The notes: a model not told the origin generated them from the sequence alone. A stretch of DNA of 64,000 nucleotides from Stenotrophomonas sp. 278 (GCF_003935715.1 NZ_RHPP01000001.1:1-64000); one strand, 5' to 3'. Positions 20,583 through 32,502 are shown, counted from the first letter of the stretch. Program-made: numbers and translations.

Positions 20583-23500
20583 TCACTCCAGGGTATCTGT
20601 CAACAGAACGCCCCGCGATGCGCGTGCCTGGATGATCGCGCTTATCAGCAGTTCTCCGGTCACCGGCTTGCGCAGGAATCCATCGAATCCTGCAGCGAGC
20701 ACCTGTTGTTCCGCATAGGCGTCCGAGCGCGCCGTGACCGCCACCAACGGCAGCGTGTAACCCATGGCACGCAGCTGGCTGGCAATGGCGATGCCATCCA
20801 GTGCAGGCAGGTCCAGGTCCAGCAGTCCGACATCGAAGCCATCAGCGGCCATTTCCGACAATGCAGCCAGCCCATGCATCACGTGCACGACGCTGTGCCC
20901 GCGTGCACGCAGCAGTCCGGTGATGACCTCGGCCACGGTCGCATCGTCTTCCACCAGCAGGATGCGCAGTGGCGGCAATTGCGGCTGCGTCGCTTCAAGC
21001 GGCGCTCTTCCGCCCGTCGCGTGCACCCGCCACGGCAGCGGCAGGGTGACGGTGAAGGTCGCGCCCTGCCCGGGCTGGCTGTCAATATCGATACGGCCGC
21101 CCATCGCGACGGCCAGCTCCTGGCAGATCGCCAGACCCAGGCCGCTGCCACCGTAGCGCGATGCCGTGCGAGGACCATCGGCCTGCTCGAAGCGGTGGAA
21201 CAGTCGCTGCTGCTGGTCCTGGTTGATGCCCGGCCCGGTATCCGAGATTTCGAAAGACACACCGAGGCCGCTGTCACTTAATTCCGTGCCGAGTCCGACA
21301 TGGCCCTTTTCCGTGAACTTGATCGCATTGCCCAGCAGATTCATCAGAATCTGACGTACGCGCATCTCGTCGCCGCTGACCTGGACCGGTCCGGGCAGAT
21401 TGAAACTCCGCTCGAATGCCAGGCCGCGCTGGTGGGCCATGGGTTCCATCAGGGTCTCCACCTGCACCAGCATCGACATCAGGTCGAACGGACGGATGTC
21501 CAGTTCAAGGCGACCGGCCTCGATCCTGGCCAGGTCGAGGGCATCATTGACCAGACGAAGCAGGTGTGTCCCCGCATGCTGGATCGAGGCGGCATAGCCC
21601 CGCTGCAGGTCATCCAGCGGCGTAGCCAGCAGTAGTTCGCTCATGCCAAGCACACCCGTCATGGGCGTACGCACCTCATGGCCCAGTGTCGCCAGGAAGC
21701 GGCTCTTGGCCTGGGACGCCTGCTCGGCGATCTGCTGTTTGTGCACCGTCAGCTGCCATTGCTGGCGACGGCGCAGGCGTGCGCGCGCGAACGCCGCACC
21801 GCCCAGTGCCAGCAGCAGGCCCAGCACGATGTAACCCAGCAGCGCGGCATTGCTGCGCCACCACGGTGGCTGCACATGAACGCTGATGCCGCGCGAAGGC
21901 GTCCACTCACCTTGCGCCGTTGCCGCCTGCACTTCGATGGCATAGTCGCCGGCGGGCAGACGCGACAGCAACCGTTCGCCGCCGGCACTCTGCATGACCC
22001 AGTTCTGGTCATAACCGGCCACGCGGTAGCGATATCGGTTGCCCAGCGGGCTGGCGTAGGACAGCAGGCGCGCGGTGATGATCAGGTCGCGGTCGTCGGG
22101 CCCGAGCCGAAGCGGTGCGTCGACCGGCAATGACTGCTGGCCCTCGGCATCGTCGCGGCGCACCTGGATGTTGTCGATGACCAGTTGCGAAGGCGGCAGG
22201 ACCAGATCGGCCGCATCCGGGTCGAACCCGGTCAAGCCGGTCGCGGTCAGGGCCAGCACGCGCCCCCGCGCCCCCTGCACCGGCGGGCGTCCGCTGAACT
22301 CGATATCGGGCAATCCATCGCGTTCGTTGTACACCCGCAGATGCCGCTCATGCGGGAGCCAGCTCACAAGTCCCCGCGGCGTGGTCGCCCAGACCTGTCC
22401 CGCCTTGCCCAGGGCCAGACCACCGATGGATACCGGGGGCATCCCCTGCGCGGCCCCCACGCGTTCGCGCAGGGTCATGCTCAGACCATCCCACTGGTAG
22501 CGCTCCAGCGCTCCGCTGCGCGCCATCCAGACTTCCGCCTCATTGACCCAGACCATGTCGAAAATCTGGCCCTTCGAGACGCCCGGCACCGGCTCGAAAC
22601 GATCATGCTGCCAACGCAGCAGGCCCATGTCGCCCATGATCCACAACTGGCCACGCGCGTCGAAATCCATCTGCTCGATGGGAGTCTCGTCGAGGCCACG
22701 GTCCTCGTCGATGCGAATGGTCTGCAGCAGGTTGCCGTCGGCATCGCGATGCTGGATACCGTAATTGATGATGGACAGCCAGATGTCGCCATTGGGGGCC
22801 TGGCGGATGATGTCGATGCGCTGGCGCACGTCCGCACCGCCACCCAGCTTCCATTCGCGCAGCGATCCGGTGCGTGGCTGGTACAGAGCAAGGCGTCCGG
22901 CGCGGCCCAGCCACAGCGCACCGTCAGCGCGTGGCAGCACCGACCAGATGGCACCGACGCCCAGCTGCTTTTCGAAGGCGATCTGGTGCAGGCGGCCGCT
23001 GGGGTCCAGTTCGTAGACGCCATGCGCTCCAACCACGAAATAGGCGTCGCCTGCTGCTGCGGCATTGAGCAGATACAGGCTGTCCATCGGCTTGCCGTCA
23101 AGCTGGTACCAGGTCGAAAAGCGCTTCCAGTCCGGCGGCAGATAGGCCAGGCCTTGTGACAGGGTGGCCACCCACAGGCCGCCTTCGTGGTCCTGCAGCA
23201 GATCGAGCACACCACTGCGTTCCGTCAGGAAACCACTTCCCGCGTCTCCCGCCAGCAGGTGCGCCTGCTGCGCATCGCCACGATACAGTCCATCGGCGGT
23301 GCCCACCCAATACCCGCCATGGCGGTCATGCAGCACGATGGCGGAACGCACATCCGCGCCCAGGGCCCACGGTGCGCGCCGCGCCGTGCCATCGGGAAGA
23401 ATCTGGAACAGCCCGCCTTGCGTGCCCGCCCACACCGAACCATCGCTGTCGCGGGTCAGGCGGATCACGCTTTTGCCGGCCAGCAGTTCGGGAGCAACCC

Positions 23501-24146
23501 GGGTGAGCCGTTTACCGTCCCAGTGCGCCACGCCGCTACCGGTGCCGATCCACAACTGCCCGTGCGGGTCGCTCACCATCGAATAGATGGTGTCGTCGGG
23601 CAGGCTGTCCGGGTTGGCGGGATCGGCGCGGTAGCGGACCAGGTGCCCGTTCTCGTCGCGCCGGCACAGCCCGTAGGCATTGGTACCGATCCATAACGCC
23701 TTGCCGGAGTAGGCCAATGACCAGAACTGACCTTCACAGGCTGCATCAACATCGTGGAAGCGCTGGAAACGCTTGCGCGCCGGATCGAGCATGCTCAGCC
23801 CGCCACCATTGACGCCGACCCATACCCGGTCGAACGGATCCACCAGCAGGCTCTCTACTTCATTGCCCGCCAGGGAGTCAGGGTTGTCCGGCTCGTTGCG
23901 CCACACACGCAGCCCTACCCCGTCGATGCGTGCCAGGCCATCATCGGTCGCGGCCCATATGTACCCCTGACGGTCCTGCGCCAGCGCCAGCACCATGCGC
24001 GAAGGCATGCCTTCGGCGGCACCCAGGCGGCGCATGCGCGGTGTTTCTGCCGATGTCCCTGCGGCCCACAGCACGGTCGGCATGAGGCACAACACCCCTG
24101 CCAGCAACACGATGCCAGTCCGCCAACCGCGCGTGACCAACGCCAT
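20583..24146 (-). CDS. hybrid sensor histidine kinase with two-component regulator propeller (complete)
   Basis: 1187 residues; first gene of the four. Signal peptide ([20 protein letters not shown]), about 700 residues of propeller blades ([28 protein letters not shown] and more), Y_Y_Y domain, membrane helix near residue 790, HisKA, HATPase, receiver. All motifs are present: His about 823 ([13 protein letters not shown]), [28 protein letters not shown], phospho-Asp about 1110 (LLDLDLPAL), FLRKP. GGGAGGATTCG before ATG at 24146 decides the start. It diverges from the YceI gene at 24311 across 164 bases. No separate DNA-binding regulator is encoded nearby, so output must pass by the receiver or an unlinked phosphotransfer protein. 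Confidence 0.93.
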   Translation of the reverse strand: MALVTRGWRTGIVLLAGVLCLMPTVLWAAGTSAETPRMRRLGAAEGMPSRMVLALAQDRQGYIWAATDDGLARIDGVGLRVWRNEPDNPDSLAGNEVESLLVDPFDRVWVGVNGGGLSMLDPARKRFQRFHDVDAACEGQFWSLAYSGKALWIGTNAYGLCRRDENGHLVRYRADPANPDSLPDDTIYSMVSDPHGQLWIGTGSGVAHWDGKRLTRVAPELLAGKSVIRLTRDSDGSVWAGTQGGLFQILPDGTARRAPWALGADVRSAIVLHDRHGGYWVGTADGLYRGDAQQAHLLAGDAGSGFLTERSGVLDLLQDHEGGLWVATLSQGLAYLPPDWKRFSTWYQLDGKPMDSLYLLNAAAAGDAYFVVGAHGVYELDPSGRLHQIAFEKQLGVGAIWSVLPRADGALWLGRAGRLALYQPRTGSLREWKLGGGADVRQRIDIIRQAPNGDIWLSIINYGIQHRDADGNLLQTIRIDEDRGLDETPIEQMDFDARGQLWIMGDMGLLRWQHDRFEPVPGVSKGQIFDMVWVNEAEVWMARSGALERYQWDGLSMTLRERVGAAQGMPPVSIGGLALGKAGQVWATTPRGLVSWLPHERHLRVYNERDGLPDIEFSGRPPVQGARGRVLALTATGLTGFDPDAADLVLPPSQLVIDNIQVRRDDAEGQQSLPVDAPLRLGPDDRDLIITARLLSYASPLGNRYRYRVAGYDQNWVMQSAGGERLLSRLPAGDYAIEVQAATAQGEWTPSRGISVHVQPPWWRSNAALLGYIVLGLLLALGGAAFARARLRRRQQWQLTVHKQQIAEQASQAKSRFLATLGHEVRTPMTGVLGMSELLLATPLDDLQRGYAASIQHAGTHLLRLVNDALDLARIEAGRLELDIRPFDLMSMLVQVETLMEPMAHQRGLAFERSFNLPGPVQVSGDEMRVRQILMNLLGNAIKFTEKGHVGLGTELSDSGLGVSFEISDTGPGINQDQQQRLFHRFEQADGPRTASRYGGSGLGLAICQELAVAMGGRIDIDSQPGQGATFTVTLPLPWRVHATGGRAPLEATQPQLPPLRILLVEDDATVAEVITGLLRARGHSVVHVMHGLAALSEMAADGFDVGLLDLDLPALDGIAIASQLRAMGYTLPLVAVTARSDAYAEQQVLAAGFDGFLRKPVTGELLISAIIQARASRGVLLTDTLE

Positions 24147-24310
24147 CGAATCCTCCCTGTACCCGACGATTGTCACACAGCACAGGGGGCTTCGTCCGGC
24201 TCCGGCCGCTCCAGGTCACCACGGTCGCACCACGAACTGTTGCAGCCATGGTGCTGCCAGCCATCACGGCGCTGCGCGTATGATCGGCCACGTTCATTCC
24301 GGAGGACGCC

Positions 24311-24997
24311 GTGCCCGTGCGCCTGACACTTGCCCTGCTGCTCGCTGCGGCCCCGATCGCCGCCCTTGCCGCACCCCAGACCTGGCGTCTGGACCCGGTG
24401 CACACGCGGGTGCTGTTCGCCGTTGAGCATGCCGGATTCTCCCAGGCACTGGGAACGGTGTCCGGGAGCGAAGGCCAGCTTCTGTTTGATCCGGATGACT
24501 GGACCGGGGCCCGCCTGACCGTCAGCGTACCGCTGCAGCGCCTGGACCTGGGCGACGCAAAATGGAACAAGGCGGTGATGGCCGGCAATCTGCTCGATAC
24601 CGACCGCCATCCGGATGCGCGGTTCGTCTCCACGCGGGTGGAACCCGTCGATGCCAGCCACGCACGTGTGTTTGGTCAGTTGACCCTGCGCGGAGTCACC
24701 CAGGACGTGGAACTGGCAGTCACCGTCAATGCGGTCAAGCGCCATCCGATGCCGCCGTTCCGTCGCACCGCAGGTTTTTCCGCGACCACCACGCTCAGCC
24801 GCAAAGCTTTCGGCGTGGACGGCTGGCCGTCCATGATCGGCGACACCGTTGAACTTCGAATCGAAGCAGAGGCGGTGCGCGACCGCAATGCGGACGATAT
24901 GCAGGACACACCGTCCGACAGCAACACCGGAACTCCGCCGGCCGCGAACGACTCTGACCCGCCACCTTCCCCACCGATCATGAAGCCCACGCCATGA
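24311..24997 (+). CDS. YceI family periplasmic lipid-binding protein with Pro/Ser/Asp tail
   Basis: 228 residues. A signal peptide of about 20 residues (LTLALLLAAAPIAALAAP) precedes a YceI-type lipocalin fold, recognised by TWRLDPVHTRVLFAVEH, the repeated strands, and LRGVTQDVELAVTVN near the end. The family binds isoprenoid quinone-like lipids in the periplasm. After about residue 190 comes a low-complexity tail of Asp, Ser, Thr and Pro that is unusual for YceI and would be flexible. The start is GTG at 24311 with GGAGGA nine bases upstream. Its stop overlaps the cytochrome gene by 4 bases (ATGA). Confidence 0.9.
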   Translation: MPVRLTLALLLAAAPIAALAAPQTWRLDPVHTRVLFAVEHAGFSQALGTVSGSEGQLLFDPDDWTGARLTVSVPLQRLDLGDAKWNKAVMAGNLLDTDRHPDARFVSTRVEPVDASHARVFGQLTLRGVTQDVELAVTVNAVKRHPMPPFRRTAGFSATTTLSRKAFGVDGWPSMIGDTVELRIEAEAVRDRNADDMQDTPSDSNTGTPPAANDSDPPPSPPIMKPTP

Positions 24998-25566
24998 CTC
25001 TCAAGAACACGCCCCACCGGTGGGGCGGCGTCAGCCAGGGCCTGCACTGGCTCATCGCCCTGCTCATTCTGCTGCTGGGAATCGTTGGTCTGACCATGGG
25101 CGAGTTGCCCAGGACACCGAAGTATTTCTGGGTGTACACCGCGCACAAATCGCTTGGCATCACCGTGCTCGCACTGGTCGCCGCACGGCTCGCCTGGCGC
25201 GTGTATGCCGGAGCGCCCGAACCGGTGCCGGGAACGCCTACCTGGCAGGAACGAGTTGCCTCAACCACGCACTGGCTGCTGTATGTGCTGATGTTCGCCC
25301 TGCCGCTGTCGGGCTGGATCTACGACTCGGCCAGCGGACTGCGCCCGTTCCGCTGGTTCGGCCTGGTCGACGTGCCCAAACTGGTTGCGCCGGATCCGAC
25401 CGCCCGTGATGTGTCACACGCCATCCACGAATGGGGATTCTGGCTGCTCATCGCGGTGGTCGTGGCCCATGCGGGTGCCGCGCTGTACCACCATCTTTTC
25501 CAACGTGATGCCACCTTGGCGCGCATGCTGCCGCAAGGCTGGATCACCTCGCCCCAGAAGGACTGA
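24994..25566 (+). CDS. cytochrome b561 family protein
   Basis: 190-residue inner-membrane di-haem cytochrome of the bacterial b561 (CybB) group. Four hydrophobic helices are visible, with candidate haem-ligand histidines in QGLHWLIALL (helix 1), TAHKSLGI (helix 2), TTHWLLYVLM (helix 3) and VVAHAGAALYHHL (helix 4). It probably carries electrons between quinol and periplasmic partners. It overlaps the upstream YceI gene by 4 bases and is followed two bases later by a second YceI gene. This YceI-b561 pairing is common in proteobacteria and suggests work on the same quinone-like ligand or in oxidant defence. Confidence 0.93.
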   Translation: MTLKNTPHRWGGVSQGLHWLIALLILLLGIVGLTMGELPRTPKYFWVYTAHKSLGITVLALVAARLAWRVYAGAPEPVPGTPTWQERVASTTHWLLYVLMFALPLSGWIYDSASGLRPFRWFGLVDVPKLVAPDPTARDVSHAIHEWGFWLLIAVVVAHAGAALYHHLFQRDATLARMLPQGWITSPQKD

Positions 25567-25568
25567 CC

Positions 25569-26141
25569 ATGAACATCAAGCTCACCTCTCCTGCGGCCGT
25601 CGCGGCCGCCCTGGCCGGTCTGATGGCCACTGCGCCAGTGTTGGCGGCGGACTATGTGCAGGCTCCCGGTGCGGGTTCGCACCTGGCCTTCGCGACAAAG
25701 TATGACGGGGAGGTGTTCACCGGCAGCTTCCCGGGCTTCACGACGACGGTCAGTTTCGACCCGGCCAACCCGGCCGCCGGAAAGCTGGACGTGACCATTC
25801 CGCTGGCCGGTGCCAAAAGTGGCAACAGCGACCGCGACTCGACGCTGCAGGGGGCGGACTTCTTCAACGTGGCCAAGTTCGCCACCGCCCGCTACACCGC
25901 GTCGGGCTTCACCAAGGACGCGTCCGGCAGATATGTGGCCAAGGGCACTCTGGAACTGCGCGGCGTGAGCAAGCCGGTCACCTTCACCTTCGACTGGAAG
26001 CCGGGTGTCACCCCGGTGCTGACCGGCAAGGCGACCGTCAAGCGCCTGGACTTCGGCGTCGGCGGCGGCGACTGGGCCGACACCAAGACCATTCCGGATG
26101 AAACCGCGATCAGCACGGTTGTGAAGCTTCAGGCCAGGTGA
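25569..26141 (+). CDS. YceI family periplasmic protein
   Basis: 190 residues with a clear signal peptide (AAVAAALAGLMATAPVLA, cleavage near ADY). The YceI barrel is complete: SHLAFATKYDGEVFTGSF, FDPANPAAGKLDVTIPL, GADFFNVAKFATARY, LELRGVSKPVTFTF and the closing GVGGGDWADTKTIPDE. The family binds long isoprenoid lipids. It is distinct in sequence from the YceI encoded two genes earlier, so the operon holds two different paralogues around one cytochrome. A GTAG palindrome lies a few bases after the stop. Confidence 0.94.
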   Translation: MNIKLTSPAAVAAALAGLMATAPVLAADYVQAPGAGSHLAFATKYDGEVFTGSFPGFTTTVSFDPANPAAGKLDVTIPLAGAKSGNSDRDSTLQGADFFNVAKFATARYTASGFTKDASGRYVAKGTLELRGVSKPVTFTFDWKPGVTPVLTGKATVKRLDFGVGGGDWADTKTIPDETAISTVVKLQAR

Positions 26142-26148
26142 GTCCGAC

Positions 26149-26170
26149 GCGGGGCAGAGCCCCGCTCTAC
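26149..26170 (-). repeat. GTAG palindrome (REP/SMAG-like)
   Basis: On the minus strand it reads GTAGAGCGGGGCTCTGCCCC and continues GC, a GTAG-headed hairpin. It sits between convergent genes, and its TAG is the stop codon of the glutaredoxin-like gene. Confidence 0.85.
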
Positions 26171-26388
26171 GGAGCCCGCCACGCGGCAACGCTGGCCACA
26201 TCGAACGGCCAGTCCAGCTCGCGGCCCTGGCTGTCGCGCAACACCGGCACACGGGCCCCGTAGCGGGACTCCAGGTCCGGTGCGTCGTCGATGAACACAC
26301 TTTCCAGGTCCGTCACCCGAGCCTGGGCCAGGACGATCAGGGCCTGGTCGCACAGATGACAGTCGTCGCGCTGGAACAAGGTAAACAC
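26167..26388 (-). CDS. glutaredoxin-like thiol protein (DUF836 type)
   Basis: About 73 residues with the thioredoxin fold of short glutaredoxin-like proteins. FTLFQRDDCHLCDQAL carries the CxxC redox pair (CHLC), VFIDDAPDLESRYG follows, then the cis-Pro segment ARVPVL. It probably acts as a cytosolic dithiol reductant; its partner is unknown. The frame stays open up to the start of sdaA, but GTG at 26388 gives the usual short N-terminus directly before the first strand and leaves room for the divergent sdaA promoter. The stop TAG is contributed by the GTAG of an adjacent palindrome. Confidence 0.78.
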   Translation of the reverse strand: MFTLFQRDDCHLCDQALIVLAQARVTDLESVFIDDAPDLESRYGARVPVLRDSQGRELDWPFDVASVAAWRAP

Positions 26389-26485
26389 CGGCCCACCCGT
26401 TGTCGGAAATGTTGCGCCGCAGCCAGGGTGGCCGCCGCAGACAGCATAGAATAGCGCTCCATCCGATACCCGCAGTTTGGCAATC

Positions 26486-27868
26486 ATGGCTGTCAGCACG
26501 TTCGACGTCTTCAAGATCGGCATTGGCCCGAGTTCCTCGCATACGGTCGGACCGATGAAGGCCGCCGAACGCTTTGTGCATCGATGGCTGCTGGACCCGG
26601 GCTGCCTGCAGGACGTGGTGCGGATCCGCGCCGACGTCTACGGTTCGCTGGCGCTTACCGGTCGTGGGCACGGTACCGACAAGGCTGTGCTGCTGGGCCT
26701 GGAAGGCCAGCGTCCGAACCTGATCGACCCGGACATCATTCCCGGAACGCTGGAGCGCATCCGCAGCACCAAGCGGATCCGCCTGATGGGCACCCATGAG
26801 ATCGCCTTCGATGAAAAGCGCGACCTGGGCCTGAACAAGCGCCAGAAGCTGCCGTATCACACCAATGGCATGCGTTTCACGGCGTACGACGCGCAGGAGC
26901 AGGTCATTGCCACGCGCGATTACTATTCCGTCGGTGGCGGCTTCGTGGTCAATCAGGACGACGCCGCTGACGATCGCATCGTCCCTGATGAAACGCCGCT
27001 GCCGTACCCGTTCAAGAGTGGCGACGAGCTGCTCGCCCAGACCGCCCGCAGCGGCCTGAGCATTGCCCAGCTGATGTTCGAAAACGAAAAATGCTGGCGC
27101 AGCGAAGAGGACATCCGCGCGCAGCTGCGCGAGATCTGGGACGCGATGCAGGCCTGCGTTACGCGCGGCATCCGCCAGGAGGGCACCCTGCCCGGTGGCC
27201 TGCATGTGTCGCGCCGTGCGCCCGCCCTGTACCGCGAACTGTCCTCCAAGCCGGAAGCGGCGATGAAGGATCCGTTGACGACGTTGGACTGGGTGAACCT
27301 CTATGCGCTGGCAGTGAACGAGGAGAACGCTGCCGGTGGGCGCGTGGTGACCGCCCCGACCAATGGTGCGGCCGGGGTGCTGCCCGCCGTGCTGCATTAC
27401 TTCGACCGCTTCTGCCCGGGCTCCAATGAGCAGCGGGTATTCGACTTCCTGCTGACGTCGGCCGCGATCGGCATCCTCTACAAGGAGAACGCTTCCATCT
27501 CCGGGGCCGAAGTCGGCTGCCAGGGGGAAGTAGGCGTCGCTTGTTCGATGGCTGCCGGCGGGCTGGTTGCCGCACTCGGTGGCAACCCGAGCCAGATCGA
27601 AAACGCTGCCGAGATCGGCATGGAACACAACCTGGGTCTGACCTGCGACCCCATCGGCGGTCTGGTCCAGATTCCGTGCATCGAGCGCAACGCGATGGGC
27701 GCGGTCAAGGCCATCAATGCATCGCGCATGGCCATGCGCGGCGACGGCAAGCACAAGGTGTCGCTGGACAAGGTCATCAAGACCATGCGCGACACGGGTC
27801 GCGACATGCAGGACAAGTACAAGGAAACCAGCCGCGGCGGACTGGCGGTCAACGTGATCGAGTGCTGA
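26486..27868 (+). CDS. sdaA: L-serine ammonia-lyase (serine deaminase), iron-sulfur type
   Basis: Converts L-serine to pyruvate and ammonia using a [4Fe-4S] cluster. 460 residues, single chain with both the beta and alpha domains. The N-terminal family signature [18 protein letters not shown] is followed by the alpha-domain region [20 protein letters not shown], and the cluster cysteines are seen in [10 protein letters not shown] and [17 protein letters not shown] at 26486 gives the normal start; a TTG three codons earlier is less likely. A TAGAAT box at 26447-26452 could be its -10 element. Confidence 0.96.
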   Translation: MAVSTFDVFKIGIGPSSSHTVGPMKAAERFVHRWLLDPGCLQDVVRIRADVYGSLALTGRGHGTDKAVLLGLEGQRPNLIDPDIIPGTLERIRSTKRIRLMGTHEIAFDEKRDLGLNKRQKLPYHTNGMRFTAYDAQEQVIATRDYYSVGGGFVVNQDDAADDRIVPDETPLPYPFKSGDELLAQTARSGLSIAQLMFENEKCWRSEEDIRAQLREIWDAMQACVTRGIRQEGTLPGGLHVSRRAPALYRELSSKPEAAMKDPLTTLDWVNLYALAVNEENAAGGRVVTAPTNGAAGVLPAVLHYFDRFCPGSNEQRVFDFLLTSAAIGILYKENASISGAEVGCQGEVGVACSMAAGGLVAALGGNPSQIENAAEIGMEHNLGLTCDPIGGLVQIPCIERNAMGAVKAINASRMAMRGDGKHKVSLDKVIKTMRDTGRDMQDKYKETSRGGLAVNVIEC

Positions 27869-27937
27869 GCATGGTGCCGGGCCCGGCACGAATGCGCGCA
27901 GGCGGTTATGCTCGGGAATCTTTTCCTGGAGACCGCC

Positions 27938-28936
27938 ATGCGCATTCTGGCCGCCGCCCTGCTCGCCTGCCTGCCCCTCACCGGCATTGCCGCCCCGACC
28001 TACGATGCCCGTCTACAGGGCTTCGACTACGGCTGGCCGGTCAAGACCTTCACCTTTGACTCACAACGCCAGTCACTGGAGATGGCCTACCTGGACGTCC
28101 CTGCCAGTGGCCGGCCGCTCGGCACGGTGGTGCTGCTGCATGGCAAGAACTTCTGCGCCGGTACCTGGAAAGAGGCGATCACCGCGCTGAGCGCGGCCGG
28201 TTACCGGGTGATCGCACCCGATCAGATCGGATTCTGCAAATCCAGCAAGCCGCTGCGGTACCAGTATTCTTTCGGTCAGCTGGCCGCCAATACCCAGGCC
28301 CTGCTGGCCCACCTGAATCTGGACGGAACCAAGGTGGACCTGGTCGGCCATTCGATGGGCGGCATGCTGGCCACGCGGTTTGCGCTGCAGTATCCGCAGC
28401 AGCTGCGTCAGCTGGCGCTGGTCAACCCGATCGGACTGGAAGACTGGAAGGCCAAGGGGGTGCCGTGGCGCAGCGTGGACGCCTGGTATGCCAACGAACT
28501 GAAGACCAGTTTCGACTCCATCAAGAAGTACCAGCTGGAGGTGTATTACGGCGGCGAATGGAAGCCGGAGTATGAGCACTGGGCCTTGATGCAGTCCGGC
28601 ATGTACGCCGGGCCCGGCCAGCAGGCCGTGGCCTGGAGCCAGGCGCTGACGTCGGACATGGTGTTCAACCAGCCGGTGGTCTACGAGCTGCCGAACCTGC
28701 GCGTGCCGACCACGCTGTTCATCGGGCAGAAGGACCGCACCGCGATCGGTCGGGACCTGGCCCCGGCGGCGCTGAAGGCCACGCTCGGTGATTACCCGGC
28801 GCTGGGCAAAGCCGCCGCCGCGGCGATTCCCGGCGCGACGCTGGTGACCTTTGACGATCTGGGGCATTCGCCCCAGGTGCAGGATCCGGCGCAGTTCAAT
28901 ACAGCACTGCTGAAGGCGCTGGCTGCGGGGAAATGA
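27938..28936 (+). CDS. exported alpha/beta hydrolase
   Basis: 332 residues. A signal peptide (MRILAAALLACLPLTGIAA) points to the periplasm. The alpha/beta hydrolase fold shows the oxyanion region LLHGKNFCAGTW, the nucleophile elbow GHSMGG (about residue 140), an acid candidate in FIGQKDRTA and His in LGHSPQV. The substrate is unknown; related proteins are listed as esterases or haloalkane-dehalogenase-like. GGAG at 27928-27931 fixes the ATG at 27938 over an earlier in-frame ATG. A GTAG palindrome follows between this gene and the convergent methionine operon. Confidence 0.9.
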   Translation: MRILAAALLACLPLTGIAAPTYDARLQGFDYGWPVKTFTFDSQRQSLEMAYLDVPASGRPLGTVVLLHGKNFCAGTWKEAITALSAAGYRVIAPDQIGFCKSSKPLRYQYSFGQLAANTQALLAHLNLDGTKVDLVGHSMGGMLATRFALQYPQQLRQLALVNPIGLEDWKAKGVPWRSVDAWYANELKTSFDSIKKYQLEVYYGGEWKPEYEHWALMQSGMYAGPGQQAVAWSQALTSDMVFNQPVVYELPNLRVPTTLFIGQKDRTAIGRDLAPAALKATLGDYPALGKAAAAAIPGATLVTFDDLGHSPQVQDPAQFNTALLKALAAGK

Positions 28937-28946
28937 CGCCGGGAGC

Positions 28947-28969
28947 GGACGCGCATGGCGCGTCCCTAC
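28947..28969 (-). repeat. GTAG palindrome (REP/SMAG-like)
   Basis: On the minus strand GTAGGGACGCGCCATGCGCG continues TCC, a hairpin with CAT loop. It lies between convergent genes and its TAG is the stop codon of hom. Confidence 0.85.
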
Positions 28970-30029
28970 AACCGGGTGATGGAGAGCACGTCATCCAGCA
29001 AGGCGGCGGCGGTGACCTCGGCCCCGGCACCGGGCCCCTGGATCAACAACGGCTGGGCGTTGTAGCGGTCGCTGTGGATGGCGACCCGGTTGTCGGTCTG
29101 GGCACCGCCGGCCAGCGGATGATCCTGCGGCACGATGCGCAGTCCGACCCGCGCTCCTGCATGATCGAAGCCGCCGATGAAGCGCAGGCAGCCGCCTTCC
29201 AGCCGTGCCTGTCGCCACTGCTGTTGAATGGGTGCGTCGAGCACGCACAGCTGTTCCAGGGCATCCTCGAGCGGCAGACCGACCAGCGCGTCCGGCACCA
29301 GCGAGGTCACCTCAACCTGCTCGCTTCGCAGCGCAAAGCTGCTTGCCCGCGCCAGGATCAGCAGTTTGCGGCGTACATCCTCACCGGACAGGTCCACGCG
29401 CGGGTCCGGTTCGGTGTAGCCGGCACTGAGCGCATCGCCCACCCACGCCGAGAACGGCCGCTGCCCGTCGTAGTGATGGAACAGCCAGGCCAGTGAGCCG
29501 GACAACACGCCTTCCACCCGATGGATGTGGTCGCCGCCGGCCACCAGCGCACGCAGGCTGCTGAGCAGGGGCAGCCCCGCGCCGACCGTGGCGCTGTCGC
29601 CGTAGCGGGCACCGCCCTGCGTACCACTTTCTGCAATAGCCTCGGCACGCGACCAGTGCGTGCCCTGCCCGAGCTTGTTGGCGGTCACCACGTGCACGCC
29701 GCGCGCCAACCACTGCTCGTGCCAGTTGGCGACGTCATCGCTGGCGGTGGCATCGACCACCACGTCGCCGCGTTGCAATCCTTCCGCCTCGGCCCAGGGC
29801 TGCAGCGCAGACACGGTCCGTGCGGCGCGCTTGGCCTGCTCCAGCTCCAGCACCGGTTCGGCACTGCAGCGGAAGGTGGTGCGCGAATTGGCCAGCCAGG
29901 AGAACCGCGGCAAGGTCACGCCTCGCGACTGCAAGGCCTGATAGCGCTGCACGAATGCACTGCCCACCGTGCCGGTGCCCAGCAATGCCAGACGCCGGGG
30001 CTGTTCATGCACCAGCGGCAGCACCGCAC

Positions 30030-30033
<4 letters not shown>
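28966..30033 (-). CDS. hom: homoserine dehydrogenase
   Basis: Reduces aspartate semialdehyde to homoserine with NAD(P)H, the branch point to methionine and threonine. 355 residues, a catalytic domain without aspartokinase or ACT domain, as in the dehydrogenase part of ThrA. The nucleotide loop LLGTGTVGSAF is near residue 20, then VVDATASDD, HVVTANKLG (catalytic-domain Lys), the substrate region GARYGDSATVGAGLPLL, GVLSGSLAWLF and EPDPRVDLSGEDVRRKLLIL. It is third in metX-metB-hom, overlapping metB by 4 bases, so homoserine supply is tied to methionine demand. Its stop codon comes from a GTAG palindrome. Confidence 0.94.
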
Positions 30034-31270
<1,237 letters not shown>

Positions 31271-31274
<4 letters not shown>

Positions 31275-32299
31275 GCGTTTTCTCCCGGGGTACGAAATGC
31301 GTTGGCGAGGATCGCGTCGATGCGATCGGTTTCTTTCAGGAAAGCGTCGTGTCCGTACGGTGAGCGCAGCACGCGCAGGCTGCCGAACGGCCCCAGCCCT
31401 TCAACCAGACCGACCAGATCGGCCAAGGGCACCAGCCGGTCGCCTTCCACGGCGATCACAACGGTGGGCACGCTGATCGCAGCCGGGTCGATGCGGTGCA
31501 GGTCGATGGATTCGGAAAGGCGCAGATAGGCGTCCACCGGGGTGCGCCCGACGTACTGCGCACCGGCTGCGTCCAGATAATCTTCAGCGGCAACACGCAC
31601 CCGGCCATTGACCACTTCTGGAGCGGCATCAAAGCGCTCACCGAATTCCTCCGGGGTGCGATAGCTGAGCATCGCGAACTGGCGCGCCAGGCTGAGCCCG
31701 TGGCTTTCCGCGCACTGCAGCTGTCCCAGCGCCACCGCACGACGCTGCAGCGCGCGCCAGGCGGCGGCATACGGATGCGGGCGGTGCGCGCCGCTTGCAG
31801 CCACCAGCTTCAGGACGCGTGTCCGGTGCCGGATCGCAAACTGCTGGCCCACCAGCGCACCATAGGAGTAGCCAACGAAGGCCTGAAGTCGCTCGATGCC
31901 CAGGTGGGCGAGCAGCACGGCCAACGCATCGGCCTGGTCGGATGTGTCGATCGGCACGTCGAGCGCCCCATCGGCACCCAGGAAATCGAAAGCCAGAATG
32001 CGCACCGACGCCGGATCGAGCGTGCGTCCCGCTGCAACCAGGCCCTCGGCCCAGCCCTTCTCGGCAAATCCGTCATTGGCGGCAACGTGCCGGTGCGCGG
32101 AGATGCCTCCCGCCAGCACCACCACCGGCGCGTCGGCGCGGCCGACCAGCTCGTAGCGCAGACGGACCGGACGCGCACCGGCGTGACGCAGCGTCAGGAC
32201 CGTGTGGAACTCGCCGCGCACGGCACTGCGCCCGGTATCGAGGGGTGCACTGAGCGGTACGAAGGATTCGGAGGCGGCGGCAGCAATGGCGAACGTCAT
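31271..32299 (-). CDS. metX: homoserine O-acyltransferase, MetX type
   Basis: 342-residue alpha/beta-hydrolase-type transferase that acylates homoserine at the first committed step of methionine synthesis. The nucleophile is Ser about 145 in GYSYGA, the acid is in AVEGDRLVPL and the His in PYGHDAFL. Acetyl- and succinyl-specific versions of this family exist and differ at few positions, so the acyl donor is not certain; MetX proteins of this bacterial group have been reported to use succinyl-CoA, and a serine-specific variant is also known. The metB-hom context argues for homoserine. The ATG at 32299 gives the family length. The leader carries a SAM-I riboswitch. Confidence 0.9.
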
Positions 32300-32379
32300 G
32301 GCGGTATCCCGGAAAGGAAAACGGCCATCGAGCTTTCGCGGAGCTCGCGTTCGAAGCGCACGCAGTGTGCACGGTTCGA

Positions 32380-32496
32380 ACCATCTTTCGGTGGACGCCA
32401 CGGTCCCCGCAGGATTTGGCACCTACGCAGGGTGCTTGCGCACGCTGCGGGCTGCCCCGGCTTCAAAGGGCCTGTCCCTCTGCCGGTCTCGATGGT
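32380..32496 (-). promoter_or_regulatory. SAM-I (S-box) riboswitch
   Basis: Aptamer for S-adenosylmethionine in the leader of metX-metB-hom. On the minus strand it shows the SAM-I core: ACCATCGAGA opening P1, GCAGAGGGACAGGCCC, then TTTGAAGCC, GGGGCAGCC (the GGCAACC position), GGTGCCAAATCCTGC, and GATGGT closing P1 against ACCATC. After the aptamer a GAGCT...AGCTC stem lies before metX and may form the switching platform. High SAM is expected to lower expression of the operon. Confidence 0.9.
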
Positions 32497-32502
32497 GAGT
32501 CC

